Source of the DNA: Micromonospora sp. HK10
GTDB taxonomy: Bacteria; Actinomycetota; Actinomycetes; Mycobacteriales; Micromonosporaceae
Direction of reading: 5' to 3'
Assembly: GCF_000982955.1 (NCBI RefSeq)
Contig: NZ_KQ058829.1
Location: 115,685-179,684, forward strand
Length of the DNA stretch: 64,000 nt
The notes beneath the pieces were generated by a model. The model was given only the letters and a program-made list of their open reading frames with translations. It did no database searches and was not told the DNA's origin. The translations under genes and the position numbers were made by a program. Shown in pieces: positions 8,551 through 16,699 of this stretch. Numbering within the stretch: the first letter of the stretch is position 1; each line of letters opens with the position of its first letter.

Positions 8551-8740
8551 GCACGGGCGTCCGCTCTGGTCGCGGGTGCGTCGGCCACGCCGGCAAGGTC
8601 TTGCCTCATCCACGGTGCCGGGCTGGTCGGATCGGTGGCGACACCGTGGTTAGGAGTAGGGACACCAGTTTTGCCCGTGGTCGGCCAGCCGGCGCCGCTG
8701 GCCGTGAGCCGCTTTAACGGTGGCGATAGCCGACCGGGCG

Positions 8741-9739
8741 TCAGACCAAGCGGTGGTCGAGGGCGGTGTGGGGGGCGAGCAGCGGTTCGAAGATGTCGCG
8801 GCCGAGGGTGACGGCCTGGTCCTGGTCGAGAACAGTGGCGGCCAGGCTGGGGTGGGCGTCGATCCACGCCTGAGCGCCGGATGCGCTCGTGAAGAAGTTG
8901 ATGGTGGAGCAGCAGGTGTCCACGGAGCGACCGGCGTCTCCGGTGGCCGCGTACACGATCACCGCTTCGGCCGGCTGGAAGGTGGCGGCACCGTTGGTGA
9001 TGGTCACGCGGACCGGTTGGCCGGTGTGCGGATCGGCGGAGGTGATGGTCGCGTCGGTGCCGAGCATGAACGGCATGCCCAACGCGCCGATGGCGCACAT
9101 CGCGTACACCTCGACATCGCCGAATGACACCCGGTGCGGCGTCGGCGTTGGGGAGAACGGGTAGGCCGCGACCAGACGCCCGCCGCTGTCGAGGGCGACA
9201 AGGTCTTCCCGGGCAAGTTCCCGCAGCGCCTTCGCGGTGTCCAGGTCCGCCTCGCTGGCGGCAGCGCGGATGTCGGCATCAGTGGGGGCAGCTCCGGTGG
9301 CGGCGAAGTGATGCAGGATCGCTCGATGCACCTGCTGGAGGCTGTCGGGGAGCTGCTCGGCGCGGTGGGGCCGATCTGTCCGGATCGCATTGCCCGGCTG
9401 CTGGCAGCAATCGACCCGGCTCTGCTCCCTTGCGGTGGTAGCGGGTCCGGCGCCTATCGCCTGGCGCAGGGCAGCGCGGATGCGCTCGCCAGTGGGGATA
9501 TCTAAGCGACAGGCCGCTGAACCGTCGCCGGTGGCGCCCATCACGTCCACGCCGTTGACCAGGATCGACGGAGACAGATAGTCGCCCACGACCTCGGTGA
9601 CCACCGTGATGGGCAGACCGACGTCGGCCAGGGCCGCGCGCAGCTCATGCCGAGCCGGCGCGAGGTTCGGACAGTCCGGCACCGAACGAAGCTCAACAGC
9701 CACCCGGCCCTCTGCGGTGCGATCTGCTGCCGCGGTCAT
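8741..9739 (-). CDS. Thioredoxin-fold / alkylmercury lyase (MerB-like) fusion protein
   Basis: 332 residues from ATG 9739, which has a strong GGAGGG site six bases upstream; an earlier in-frame start at 9796 is not needed. Residues 13-95 look like a thioredoxin/glutaredoxin-like domain (VAVELRSVPDCPNL ... YLSPSILVNGVDVMG) with Cys23. A helical winged segment (135-195) leads into a MerB-type lyase domain (205-330). MerB breaks carbon-mercury bonds with two Cys and one Asp. Here the first Cys is kept (C215 in MCAIG), the Asp three residues later is Gly218, and a Cys pair (C276-C277) stands where the second catalytic Cys lies. Activity on organomercurials is therefore plausible but unproven. No merA or mer transport gene is in the window. 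Confidence 0.8.
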   Translation of the reverse strand: MTAAADRTAEGRVAVELRSVPDCPNLAPARHELRAALADVGLPITVVTEVVGDYLSPSILVNGVDVMGATGDGSAACRLDIPTGERIRAALRQAIGAGPATTAREQSRVDCCQQPGNAIRTDRPHRAEQLPDSLQQVHRAILHHFAATGAAPTDADIRAAASEADLDTAKALRELAREDLVALDSGGRLVAAYPFSPTPTPHRVSFGDVEVYAMCAIGALGMPFMLGTDATITSADPHTGQPVRVTITNGAATFQPAEAVIVYAATGDAGRSVDTCCSTINFFTSASGAQAWIDAHPSLAATVLDQDQAVTLGRDIFEPLLAPHTALDHRLV

Positions 9740-9811
9740 CACAGCCCTCCTAACAAACGGCCCGGGTGGCATCACGCGTCGCCGACTGGCCGGCACGGCT
9801 CTACCCGTACC

Positions 9812-9842
9812 TGACTGAACCTTTCAGTCAGGGGAAGGTCAA
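9812..9842 (-). promoter_or_regulatory. MerR/CueR-type metalloregulated promoter of the MerB-like gene
   Basis: Read on the minus strand, a -35 TTGACC (9842-9837) is followed by a near-palindrome, ACCTTCCCCTGACTG then AAAGGT (9839-9819). This closely matches the operator class bound by CueR/ZntR/MerR activators. The -10 position after a 19-base spacer (9817-9812, CAGTCA) is weak, as expected for a promoter that needs DNA twisting. A second dyad, CCTGACTGAA and TTCAGTCAGG (9810-9819 and 9823-9832), overlaps it. It lies about 75-100 bases upstream of the MerB-like start. No MerR-family gene is in this window, so the regulator must be elsewhere. Confidence 0.55.
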
Positions 9843-9977
9843 GGCGCGACGATAGACGCCAGATGCGGATCGGGGGAACTTGCGTGATGCCGGAGATGGT
9901 GAGCCGGCCGCGTTGACCGGTGCACATCGGGTCTTGCTCGCCGTCGCGGTGGCGGTCCACGCCGTGTAGTACCTGGG

Positions 9978-10364
9978 TCAGATTGGGATGACCGGGCCGC
10001 CGCCGGCGATGCCGCCGTACAGGCCGGGCTGGCCGGTCAGCACGCTGCAACCGAGGTCGATCGCGGCGAGCACCGCGGTGGCGGCGTCGACCCTGCCGAC
10101 CGTGTCGAGGGTGACCGCGAGGGACTCCCAACTGTCCGGCGTAAGCGAGAGGATCTCGGCGATCGGGTGGTTGACGAGCAGCTGCAGGCGGTCCCTGTCG
10201 ACGACCACCCGGGCGGCTTCGGCCACGCACAGTACCGGCAGCCCGAACACGCAGTTCTCTTCGTCGGCGACCTCGGCGATCACCTCACCGACGTCAATCG
10301 ACCCTCGAGTGAAGGCGATGATCGCAGAGGCGTCGAGGACGACCCGGACGGCCGGTTCGGTCAC
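9978..10364 (-). CDS. vapC: VapC-like PIN-domain toxin
   Basis: 128 residues from GTG 10364, overlapping the antitoxin stop (GTGA). It begins VVLDASAIIAF, with the first PIN acidic residue, and has a central Glu-rich segment (VGEVIAEVADEENCVFGLPV). The end carries the A-A-x-D block (DAATAVLAAIDLGCSVLTGQ). This is the fold of VapC endoribonucleases that cut tRNA or rRNA, although the last acidic residue of the canonical T-x-D-x-x motif is replaced (LTGQPG). It pairs with the small basic-acidic protein encoded just before it. Loss of an acidic ligand could weaken catalysis. Confidence 0.75.
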   Translation of the reverse strand: MTEPAVRVVLDASAIIAFTRGSIDVGEVIAEVADEENCVFGLPVLCVAEAARVVVDRDRLQLLVNHPIAEILSLTPDSWESLAVTLDTVGRVDAATAVLAAIDLGCSVLTGQPGLYGGIAGGGPVIPI

Positions 10365-10546
10365 GCGGCGCGGGCCGGCAGGCCAAGCTGCTCGCGAGCC
10401 TGGGCGTCGAGCTCCGCCGTCCACCGCTCCCGGGCCTCGTCCAGGCGGCGGCGCGCGCGAGCCTTCCCCTCGTCGGAGACGACGATGCCGGCGGCGGCGA
10501 GGATCTCCTCGCTGCGGGCGCCGGTGTTGGGGCTCCTGTCGGCCAT
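10361..10546 (-). CDS. vapB: VapB-like antitoxin
   Basis: 61 residues from ATG 10546. It is highly charged and helical: a short N-terminal segment (RSPNTGARSEEILAAAGI) followed by a long helix, EGKARARRRLDEARERW, and LDAQAREQLGLPARAA. This is the normal size and shape of antitoxins next to PIN toxins, with the N-terminus likely binding DNA and the long helix likely wrapping the toxin. The stop overlaps the toxin start by four bases. A longer in-frame reading from 10708 is rejected, because the promoter-like TATCCT lies only seven bases before this ATG. Confidence 0.65.
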   Translation of the reverse strand: MADRSPNTGARSEEILAAAGIVVSDEGKARARRRLDEARERWTAELDAQAREQLGLPARAA

Positions 10547-10552
10547 GCCCGC

Positions 10553-10582
10553 AGGATACCCCCTGGTAGGCGCGGGAGTCAC
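10553..10582 (-). promoter_or_regulatory. Leaderless promoter of the vapBC pair
   Basis: On the minus strand, -35 GTGACT (10582-10577), an 18-base spacer and -10 TATCCT (10558-10553) end six bases before the ATG at 10546. Transcription would start at or next to the start codon, giving a leaderless mRNA. No ribosome site is present upstream of the ATG, which agrees. Confidence 0.5.
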
Positions 10583-11147
10583 CAGCACGCCGCCGGCGCT
10601 GCTGCCGGGCGCTGGGGCTACTGGTGCTGGTGGGGCAGTTGAGCGTGGCACGCGAACGGCGGGAGCGCGACCTCGAGGAGAGGCGCACCCGGTCGCCAAA
10701 CGCATCACCGACTCCGGCCCATGCCTGGTTCCCGGTTAGCATCCCGACCGGCCGGTCCTGTCCGCCACCATCACCCACCGGCTCCAACGCCTCGGCCTCC
10801 AGCCCAGCAGCTACCGCGCTGCCGCCCCTGGTTCACCTGGCCGTCGAGATGCCCCCGGCCGTCCTCGGCGACATCCTCCCAGCTAACCGGGCCGTTGCGG
10901 CGAGCTGGAGACAGCCCGGCGTTCGCGGAGGTGCTGCGAGAGCGAGTTGCGGGGGTACGGAATGGAGTTGCCAACGCTGCGTGGCGAGCCCTGTACTGAC
11001 GGCGCCCTCCCCGCCTCTACCAGGTCCGCACCCGCACCGCGCCCAGATCGACGACCGGTGCCGGGCAGGACAGTGCCGAGCGACGCAGGGCTTCTGCGTC
11101 GCGGGCCGGTATACGCCGCTAATCCGGACCGGCGCCGCCGCGACCGC
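10583..11147. other. Gene-poor interval between vapB and the PLD gene
   Basis: No convincing gene. The plus-strand frame through it has no family signature or ribosome site. A short plus-strand stretch near 10840-10900 (VHLAVEMPPAVLGDI) faintly resembles the helix-turn-helix end of some actinobacterial integrase-like genes, but it breaks down within 20 codons. I take it at most as decayed mobile-element DNA. Confidence 0.4.
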
Positions 11148-13895
11148 CTACTCCGGTGGTCCCGCAGCGACGTCGATGCCGGCCCTGGCCAGTAGGGTCA
11201 GTGCCTCCGGGAAGGCGCGGTTGAGCGGGCCGTGGTTGATGCGGACGCGGCTAGCAAGTTCATTGTCCCGGGCGATGCGGGTGGCGTCGCCGAGCACCGT
11301 GAGCCGGTAGTGCCACCATCGCACCGCTCCGTCGCGCTGCTCTACCCGGATCAGGTCATCTGCGGCCCGGGCGGCGATCGCCCATCTGCCGTTCGCGCCG
11401 GTGGCCCACACGGCGACGACGCCGGCGCCGTCGATGGCATCGAGAGCCTCGGCGGCCGCGTGGAACGGGTTGGTGAAGGTGCCGCCGACGTGGAGTGCGG
11501 TGTCAGCGTGCCGGTTCACCCGCCAGGCCGGCCGGCGGTCCTCCAGCTTGTCGATGGCGGTGGCGAGCGGGTCGTCGTCGACGATCATCACCGCGGTGCG
11601 CATGACGTCGTCCGGGTCGATGGGGAAGCCGCGGCTGTTGCTTATGGCCTCCGCGTAGTCAGCCACGAGGGTGGCGTCGGCGGCGACCACGAGGTGCGCG
11701 GCCCGTTCGGCGGCCTCCTCGTAGCGCAGGTACTCGGCGGGGCGGCCCGCCGTGGGTAGGTGGTCGCGGATGAGGTAGAGAGCGACGGCGGCCACGCTCG
11801 CGACGTTGGCCTCGATGGCCGCTGGCATGTCGTCCAGGTCGAGCGTCTCGACCACCTGGGCGAGCACGGTGATCCACCCCTGCTCACCGTGCGGCGTCTC
11901 CCAGGCGCCCAGTTCGACGCCGACGAGCACGAGCGTCCCGACCGCCAACCGGTCGATGGCGGGCAGGTGGGCGAGGTCGACGCGAACGGCACGGGTGAGC
12001 GCGCGGCCGACGCGGCGCAACTCGTGCAGCGCTCGCTCGTCGTTGTCGTCGTTCGGGTCGCTCTCGTCGTCCGCGTTGCGGGAGCCGCCGAGCTCGGCGT
12101 TCTGCCCGGTCGAGGGGTCGATGTCGTCGTTGACGGTGTTCGCGTCGTCTCCGTCGAGTCCGGCGGCGCGTTCGTCGCTGAGGAGGTCGGTCGGCTGGAG
12201 CAGGTCGCTGCCGTAGCTCGTGCTGGTGGCGGAAAGGGCCGCAAACCCGCCGAGTGAGAAGTGGAACATGGCTGTGCCGAGCCGGCTTTTGGCGTCGTCG
12301 CTGTAGCGCAGCCAGTCCTCGGGGTCGGTGTCGAGCCTCGGCGTGCCGGTGGCTGTCTCCGACTCGCCGGTGGGCCCGCTGGTGCCGCCTGCGGCGGGTA
12401 GGGCGATGCTGGCGCGGGAGGCGGCGAGCTGCCGGACCCCGTGGAGCCACCGTTCGGCCAGGCGCGCGTCGGCGAGGATCTCGATCGGTCCCTGGGAGCC
12501 TCCCCGCGGCTCGTCGCTCACCCGGAACATGGTCCGTTCGGGATCGGTGACGAACACCAGGTTTCCGTCGCGCGTGACGCCGTGTTCGGTCCATGCCGTC
12601 CGCACCCGGGATCCGCCGGGCAGGTCGACGCCGGCGATGAGGTGTTGGACGGCGCCTTCGGGGACGGCACCGACGTCGGCCCAGGTGTCGAAATCGGTGT
12701 GGGAGGAGGCCACGATCCGTACCAGGCGGGGTGTGGGGTGCGCGAACGTGAGGTGCAGTCCGCCGGCGGCGCGGGTCGCCGCGAGGAGCGTGGCCCCGGT
12801 GGCCGTGTCGACGTGGTTGGTCGTGCTGATCCGGACGGCGGGCACCTCGTCGAGGCGGATCGGCACACCGCCGGGAAACAGCGGTGCGGAGGGCCGGGCA
12901 AGAACGGCGAGCTCGACGTTTCCGCCGTCGGCGACTGGCTTGAGCAAAGCTGCCGAGGACAGGTTGGGGCTGCCGGTGAGCGTCCAGCATGCGCCGTCGT
13001 AGCCGATGGCTTCGACGAGCTTGCCGTGTCGGTAGGAGCGGTGCCGGTCCTCCACCACCTCGAGGTCGATGCCGAGGTCGCCGATCACACGGGCTATCGC
13101 CTCGGGTTGCAGGACGGTCCGGTGCCCGGATTGCACGGCGAGCGTGACACGTGCCGGGGCCAGACGCAGCGTCAGCTCCTGGATTGCCTCGGCGCGCGCG
13201 TCGTGAAACGGCGCATAGAGCCGCAGGCACTCCACGGGCGTGACCGGAAGCTGGTCGATGATGGGAGCGTCGGAGGTGTGCACCAGCCGGTGGCCCGTGT
13301 CAACGACCTGGCCTCCGCTCAAGGCTTCGAGGGCGGCGGCGGTGCGACCCATCGCGTCGGCGGCGGGCGGGCTGATCGCGCAGAGCCGGGCGACGCTCCG
13401 CAGCCATTCCGCCGCGTCGACGACCAGCCGGGGACACCTGTCCCGATCCGCGGCGGCGATCGTCCAGGTCTCGGCGTTGAGGTGCCAGCCGCCGACCGAA
13501 AGGTTGCCCGAGCCGACGGCCACCAGCGCTCGCGCGGGCCCCACGATGACGGTGAGCTTGGGATGGAAGGCCCTCCCCGCGGTTGGGGGTACGGCGAGGC
13601 CGTGCACGTAGCGGGTGCCGGCGTTTCGGGCGGCCCGCGGGTCCGGGTTGGACATGCGCAGATCGCCGACGACCGTGACGCGGGCACCGGTCGCCTGGGT
13701 GACGCCCAGCACGGCACGCTCGAAGAAGCCTAGGTCGGCGTTGAAGGTGCAGAAGAGCGCCTCACGGGCCTGCCGATCGGCGTGTTTCTCCTCGGCAAAG
13801 ATGTACGGCAGAGGCGACGGCACTGTCACGACGTCGCCGGCGTTCTGGTAGTCGCCGCCGCCGACGTCGAAGGCCTGGTCAGGCAATGAGGTCAC
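11148..13895 (-). CDS. Phospholipase-D-fold protein, probable nuclease (915 aa)
   Basis: The start is set at GTG 13895, overlapping the upstream gene by 17 bases; the open frame runs on to 14489 but is antisense-like there. Two HKD half-sites mark a PLD-superfamily active site: HPKL (111-114) with GSGNLS (128-133), and HGKL (290-293) with GSPNLS (308-313). The Asp of a full HxKx4D is not obvious, as in several PLD-fold nucleases of defence loci. Residues 330-580 look beta-rich, an acidic Asn/Asp linker lies near 660-710, and the C-terminal 250 residues are helical with a final alpha/beta segment. It probably cuts or binds DNA with its coupled partner. No ATPase motif is seen, so it is not a helicase fusion. 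Confidence 0.7.
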   Translation of the reverse strand: MTSLPDQAFDVGGGDYQNAGDVVTVPSPLPYIFAEEKHADRQAREALFCTFNADLGFFERAVLGVTQATGARVTVVGDLRMSNPDPRAARNAGTRYVHGLAVPPTAGRAFHPKLTVIVGPARALVAVGSGNLSVGGWHLNAETWTIAAADRDRCPRLVVDAAEWLRSVARLCAISPPAADAMGRTAAALEALSGGQVVDTGHRLVHTSDAPIIDQLPVTPVECLRLYAPFHDARAEAIQELTLRLAPARVTLAVQSGHRTVLQPEAIARVIGDLGIDLEVVEDRHRSYRHGKLVEAIGYDGACWTLTGSPNLSSAALLKPVADGGNVELAVLARPSAPLFPGGVPIRLDEVPAVRISTTNHVDTATGATLLAATRAAGGLHLTFAHPTPRLVRIVASSHTDFDTWADVGAVPEGAVQHLIAGVDLPGGSRVRTAWTEHGVTRDGNLVFVTDPERTMFRVSDEPRGGSQGPIEILADARLAERWLHGVRQLAASRASIALPAAGGTSGPTGESETATGTPRLDTDPEDWLRYSDDAKSRLGTAMFHFSLGGFAALSATSTSYGSDLLQPTDLLSDERAAGLDGDDANTVNDDIDPSTGQNAELGGSRNADDESDPNDDNDERALHELRRVGRALTRAVRVDLAHLPAIDRLAVGTLVLVGVELGAWETPHGEQGWITVLAQVVETLDLDDMPAAIEANVASVAAVALYLIRDHLPTAGRPAEYLRYEEAAERAAHLVVAADATLVADYAEAISNSRGFPIDPDDVMRTAVMIVDDDPLATAIDKLEDRRPAWRVNRHADTALHVGGTFTNPFHAAAEALDAIDGAGVVAVWATGANGRWAIAARAADDLIRVEQRDGAVRWWHYRLTVLGDATRIARDNELASRVRINHGPLNRAFPEALTLLARAGIDVAAGPPE

Positions 13896-15360
13896 CCCGG
13901 TCACCGATCCCCCACACGGCGTCGGTGCGGGCGAGCAGGCCCATGCCGGCGAGGATGCCGGCCAGTTGGTCCCACCGCAGCGAGGCGGAACCCGCCGTCT
14001 CGTCGGAGTCGCGGAACAGCAGGTCATCGCGCAGATGCACCCGGGTGGGAATCTTGAGAACGCCCTTTCGGGGATCGAGGCGGGCCTTGGCCAGCGCGAG
14101 CCGCTGCGACCGGTCGACCATCGTGTCGGTGAGCCATCGGGCGAAGTCGCGCAGTGACCTGTCGTGCCATCGGTCAAGCTGGTCGGCCAACCACCGCGGC
14201 GCCAGCTGCTCGTAGCGGTCCTGTGCCTCGTATCCCTCGAAGCCGTGCAGCTCCCGACCGGCCAGCTCACGCACACGGCGAGCGCCGAGGGCCAGCACGC
14301 TGAGGTCGCGCACGGGAGTCTCCAGGCCCAACAGCCCCGGATCGTGCTCGGCGGGCACCGGCCGTCCCGTGCTGTCCATGGTTCGTGGCAGCCCATCCCG
14401 GAACGCTCCGACGGTGCTGTCGGGTAGCAGGTCCGCGAGGTGTGCGGCCAGCTCCGCGCGGGGCGTGAGCCCTTGGATGCCGTTGACAAGCCAGGCCCAG
14501 AGGCTCCGCCACGCCGTGACGGAGTAGTTGCGCAGGATGAGGCCCCGCCACTCGTCGGACAGCTCCAATGCGGACAGGACCGGGTCGCTCATCGCCTCCG
14601 GCTCGTATGCAAGAAATCGCGACACGTCACGGGTTACCCGGCGGACCTCCGTCAGCTGAATGACGCGGGCGATCATGCGCAGAGTCTGCCGGCGGACACC
14701 GGCCCGCGTCGCGGGCGTCTCGGCGTCCGAGGCGGCGAACAGTCGGGCGAGCCAAGCGCCGTCCGCGCTGGTGGCCGAATGGCAGATGCACAGCGACTCG
14801 TAGGCGTCGAGCGTCGCGTCGTCGAGGGTCCGCCTGCTGACCAGGTCGAGCACGTCGCCGAGCCCCTGAGCGACAGCACCGGTATCCATCTGGTCACCGG
14901 GACCGATGTCGTCGGCTCTGGTCACGATTCGAAGCAGAACCTCGGAGCCCCGGTACGCCGGCCAGAAACCCCAATTCGGCTTGGCGTAGATACCCGGCGC
15001 GGCCAACTCCGCCACATCCACGCCGCCGTCGGACCCCCGCCTCAGGATCTCGTCGTATCCGTGTGGTCGGGACAGCGCCTCGTGGGCGAAGCCGGCGGCG
15101 CGGTAGTGACGCGCCGACACCGCCCCAACGACGACCTCAGCCCGGCGCAACAGGCTCTGTGCCGCGCTGCGGGGCAAGCCCCGCCTCTGCGCCTCCGCGG
15201 AGATCAGTCCGTGAAGCGCGTAGTAGCGGGCGTTGAGAGTAACCGTCGTGACCCCGGGGACAAGCCGATCTACAACGTTCATGGTGAACCGCTCCACCGA
15301 CAGCGGAAACCGGCCCGCGTAAGTCCTTGATCCTGCAGACGACCACCCAGGACCAGTCAC
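13879..15360 (-). CDS. Unknown partner of the PLD-fold protein
   Basis: About 493 residues from GTG 15360; ATG 15282 is the alternative, but the segment before it (RTYAGRFPLSVERFT) reads as part of the same conserved block as VVDRLVPGVTTVTLNARYYA. That opening (a pledge of LVPG-x-TT-x-T and ARYY) recalls DUF6361-type proteins of defence loci, a weak likeness only. The body is helical with many Trp and Arg residues, and no catalytic motif, signal peptide or membrane helix is evident. The stop lies 17 bases inside the start of the PLD gene, so the two are coupled and probably form one system. It is a candidate sensor or specificity subunit. Confidence 0.65.
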   Translation of the reverse strand: MTGPGWSSAGSRTYAGRFPLSVERFTMNVVDRLVPGVTTVTLNARYYALHGLISAEAQRRGLPRSAAQSLLRRAEVVVGAVSARHYRAAGFAHEALSRPHGYDEILRRGSDGGVDVAELAAPGIYAKPNWGFWPAYRGSEVLLRIVTRADDIGPGDQMDTGAVAQGLGDVLDLVSRRTLDDATLDAYESLCICHSATSADGAWLARLFAASDAETPATRAGVRRQTLRMIARVIQLTEVRRVTRDVSRFLAYEPEAMSDPVLSALELSDEWRGLILRNYSVTAWRSLWAWLVNGIQGLTPRAELAAHLADLLPDSTVGAFRDGLPRTMDSTGRPVPAEHDPGLLGLETPVRDLSVLALGARRVRELAGRELHGFEGYEAQDRYEQLAPRWLADQLDRWHDRSLRDFARWLTDTMVDRSQRLALAKARLDPRKGVLKIPTRVHLRDDLLFRDSDETAGSASLRWDQLAGILAGMGLLARTDAVWGIGDRGDLIA

Positions 15361-15753
15361 CACGGCCGCCAGTCTGCCGCCGGCTCCGACTCGGCGCAAG
15401 CACGGACGAGCGTCGAGGTGATAGCCAGGGTGACGACGTTGGAGACAGTCTCTCCGGCTGGCCGCCGCCGACGCCGTACATCCCGGGGCCAGCTCGTCGA
15501 GTGGCCTCGGCACCGGCCCTCGTCATCGCGCCATGGACTGCGGGAGGTATCCACCCTGGGGACATCTCAGTCAGAAGCGGCAAGCCGCCTGTGGCCTCGT
15601 CCTCCGGCACTCCAAATCACTGATCTTCCGGCAGAGGACACGATCATCGGGGCGCAACGCTCCATAGGTGCATGAGACCATGGGCGCCGCGCTCTTGCCC
15701 TCATGGGACAGAAGGTCGTTGAGCGCCATACTCGCTGCAGAGACATCCGCCTC
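15361..15753. other. Intergenic interval, 393 bp
   Basis: Lies between the lipoprotein stop and the start of the PLD partner gene. No coding frame with a family signature, RNA gene or clear hairpin is seen. It presumably holds the promoter of the PLD pair. Confidence 0.4.
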
Positions 15754-16332
15754 TTAGCCCCAGATCGCTATGGCCGGGCCTGGACCGAACAGTTGGTCCT
15801 CGATGAGGCGGATCTCCTTGATCCTGCTTCCCTTATCCAGCTCGAAGGTAAGCCAGCCGCGAACGCAGTCTTTCGGCAGGACTGTGGCGGAGTAAGGCAG
15901 GGCAGGCTGCCGCGGTTCGGGAGTCATGTCGGCGGGCTGTAGTTGGTAGTCGTCGGTGGTCTTGAGCTGCCAGGAACTCCAACTCGGGGTCGGCAGGCTC
16001 TCCCCCGTGGTGGCGTTGCAGATCTTCACATCGGCCGGCACCCACACTTTGCCCTTGTCGGGCTCGGAGTCCGCCTGTCCGTCAAATTTGGCCGAGTAAA
16101 TGGTTACTTTCCAACCAGCGCCGGTGAATGTCTGGCCGATCTTGAGCCGGGCCGGGCCCTGGTCCTCAGTCGGGGATGGCGACCTGTCCACAGCGGTCGG
16201 GGTTCTCGTGGCAGGCGCGGCCGAACTGGCCTGCGAAACTGGACCCCCGGGTGCTGGTGTATCGGCGCTGTTGCCGCAACCGGCAAGGAGGACCGCTGCC
16301 GTGGCGACGGCAGAAAGTGAGCCTGCCTTCAT
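15754..16332 (-). CDS. Secreted lipoprotein, DUF4352-like
   Basis: 192 residues from ATG 16332, where the frame gains a lipoprotein signal: MKAGSLSAVATAAVLLAGC, with the lipobox LLAGC giving Cys19. A Pro/Thr/Ser linker (20-55) follows, then a beta-rich domain starting near LKIGQTFTGAGWKVTIYSAKF. The pattern of strands ending in KDCVRGWLTFELDKG resembles the immunoprotective DUF4352/telokin-like domain of many actinobacterial lipoproteins. It would sit on the outer face of the membrane; its ligand is unknown. It is not obviously linked to the neighbouring defence genes. Confidence 0.75.
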   Translation of the reverse strand: MKAGSLSAVATAAVLLAGCGNSADTPAPGGPVSQASSAAPATRTPTAVDRSPSPTEDQGPARLKIGQTFTGAGWKVTIYSAKFDGQADSEPDKGKVWVPADVKICNATTGESLPTPSWSSWQLKTTDDYQLQPADMTPEPRQPALPYSATVLPKDCVRGWLTFELDKGSRIKEIRLIEDQLFGPGPAIAIWG

Positions 16333-16699
16333 GACCCGTAACCTACCGTCCGTTGCGGGGTGTCGCAGTGAACGCCTCAAGCGGCTACAACACCGTCGTG
16401 CGGACGAACGGCGCCGCGCTCTGCATCGACGTCGAGTGGGTACGCCGCCACGCCGGGAAGGGCTTCCGCGTTCATCCCGCCGGTGGGTCCTGGAACGAAC
16501 CTTCGGCGGCCTGATGCAGCACGGTGATTCGTGTGTGACTACAAAACCCTCCCTCGGCGCCCCTGCGACGATGATCCGTTGGGCGAGCCGACGCTGGTCG
16601 CTGGTGAAGTACCTCGGGTGGTGCCGTGGAAAACCAAGGGCGACCCGGGGAGGAGAATAGCCATGACGGGACGAGACAGACGATCAGCAGCCCGCTTGC
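16333..16699. other. Intergenic interval, 367 bp
   Basis: Between the lipoprotein gene and the end of the single-GTPase gene. Neither strand has a frame with a family signature or ribosome site. It should carry the lipoprotein promoter and the end of the GTPase operon. Confidence 0.4.

Noticed and set aside
8682..8704. Hairpin CGGCCAGC/GCTGGCCG after the MerB-like gene
   Set aside because: Only eight-base arms in very GC-rich DNA, and it lies 37 bases past the stop; too weak to call a terminator.
10624..11310. 228-codon plus-strand frame
   Set aside because: No ribosome site or domain; its end is antisense to the PLD gene. Only a few codons near 10850 hint at an old element.
13896..14489. 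N-terminal extension of the PLD protein
   Set aside because: This stretch is the shadow of the partner gene: its text is Arg/Ser/Pro noise, and the real protein begins at GTG 13895.
11148..15360. DISARM or dpd system
   Set aside because: No drmA/drmB helicase, methylase or tRNA-guanine transglycosylase-like gene accompanies the PLD protein.
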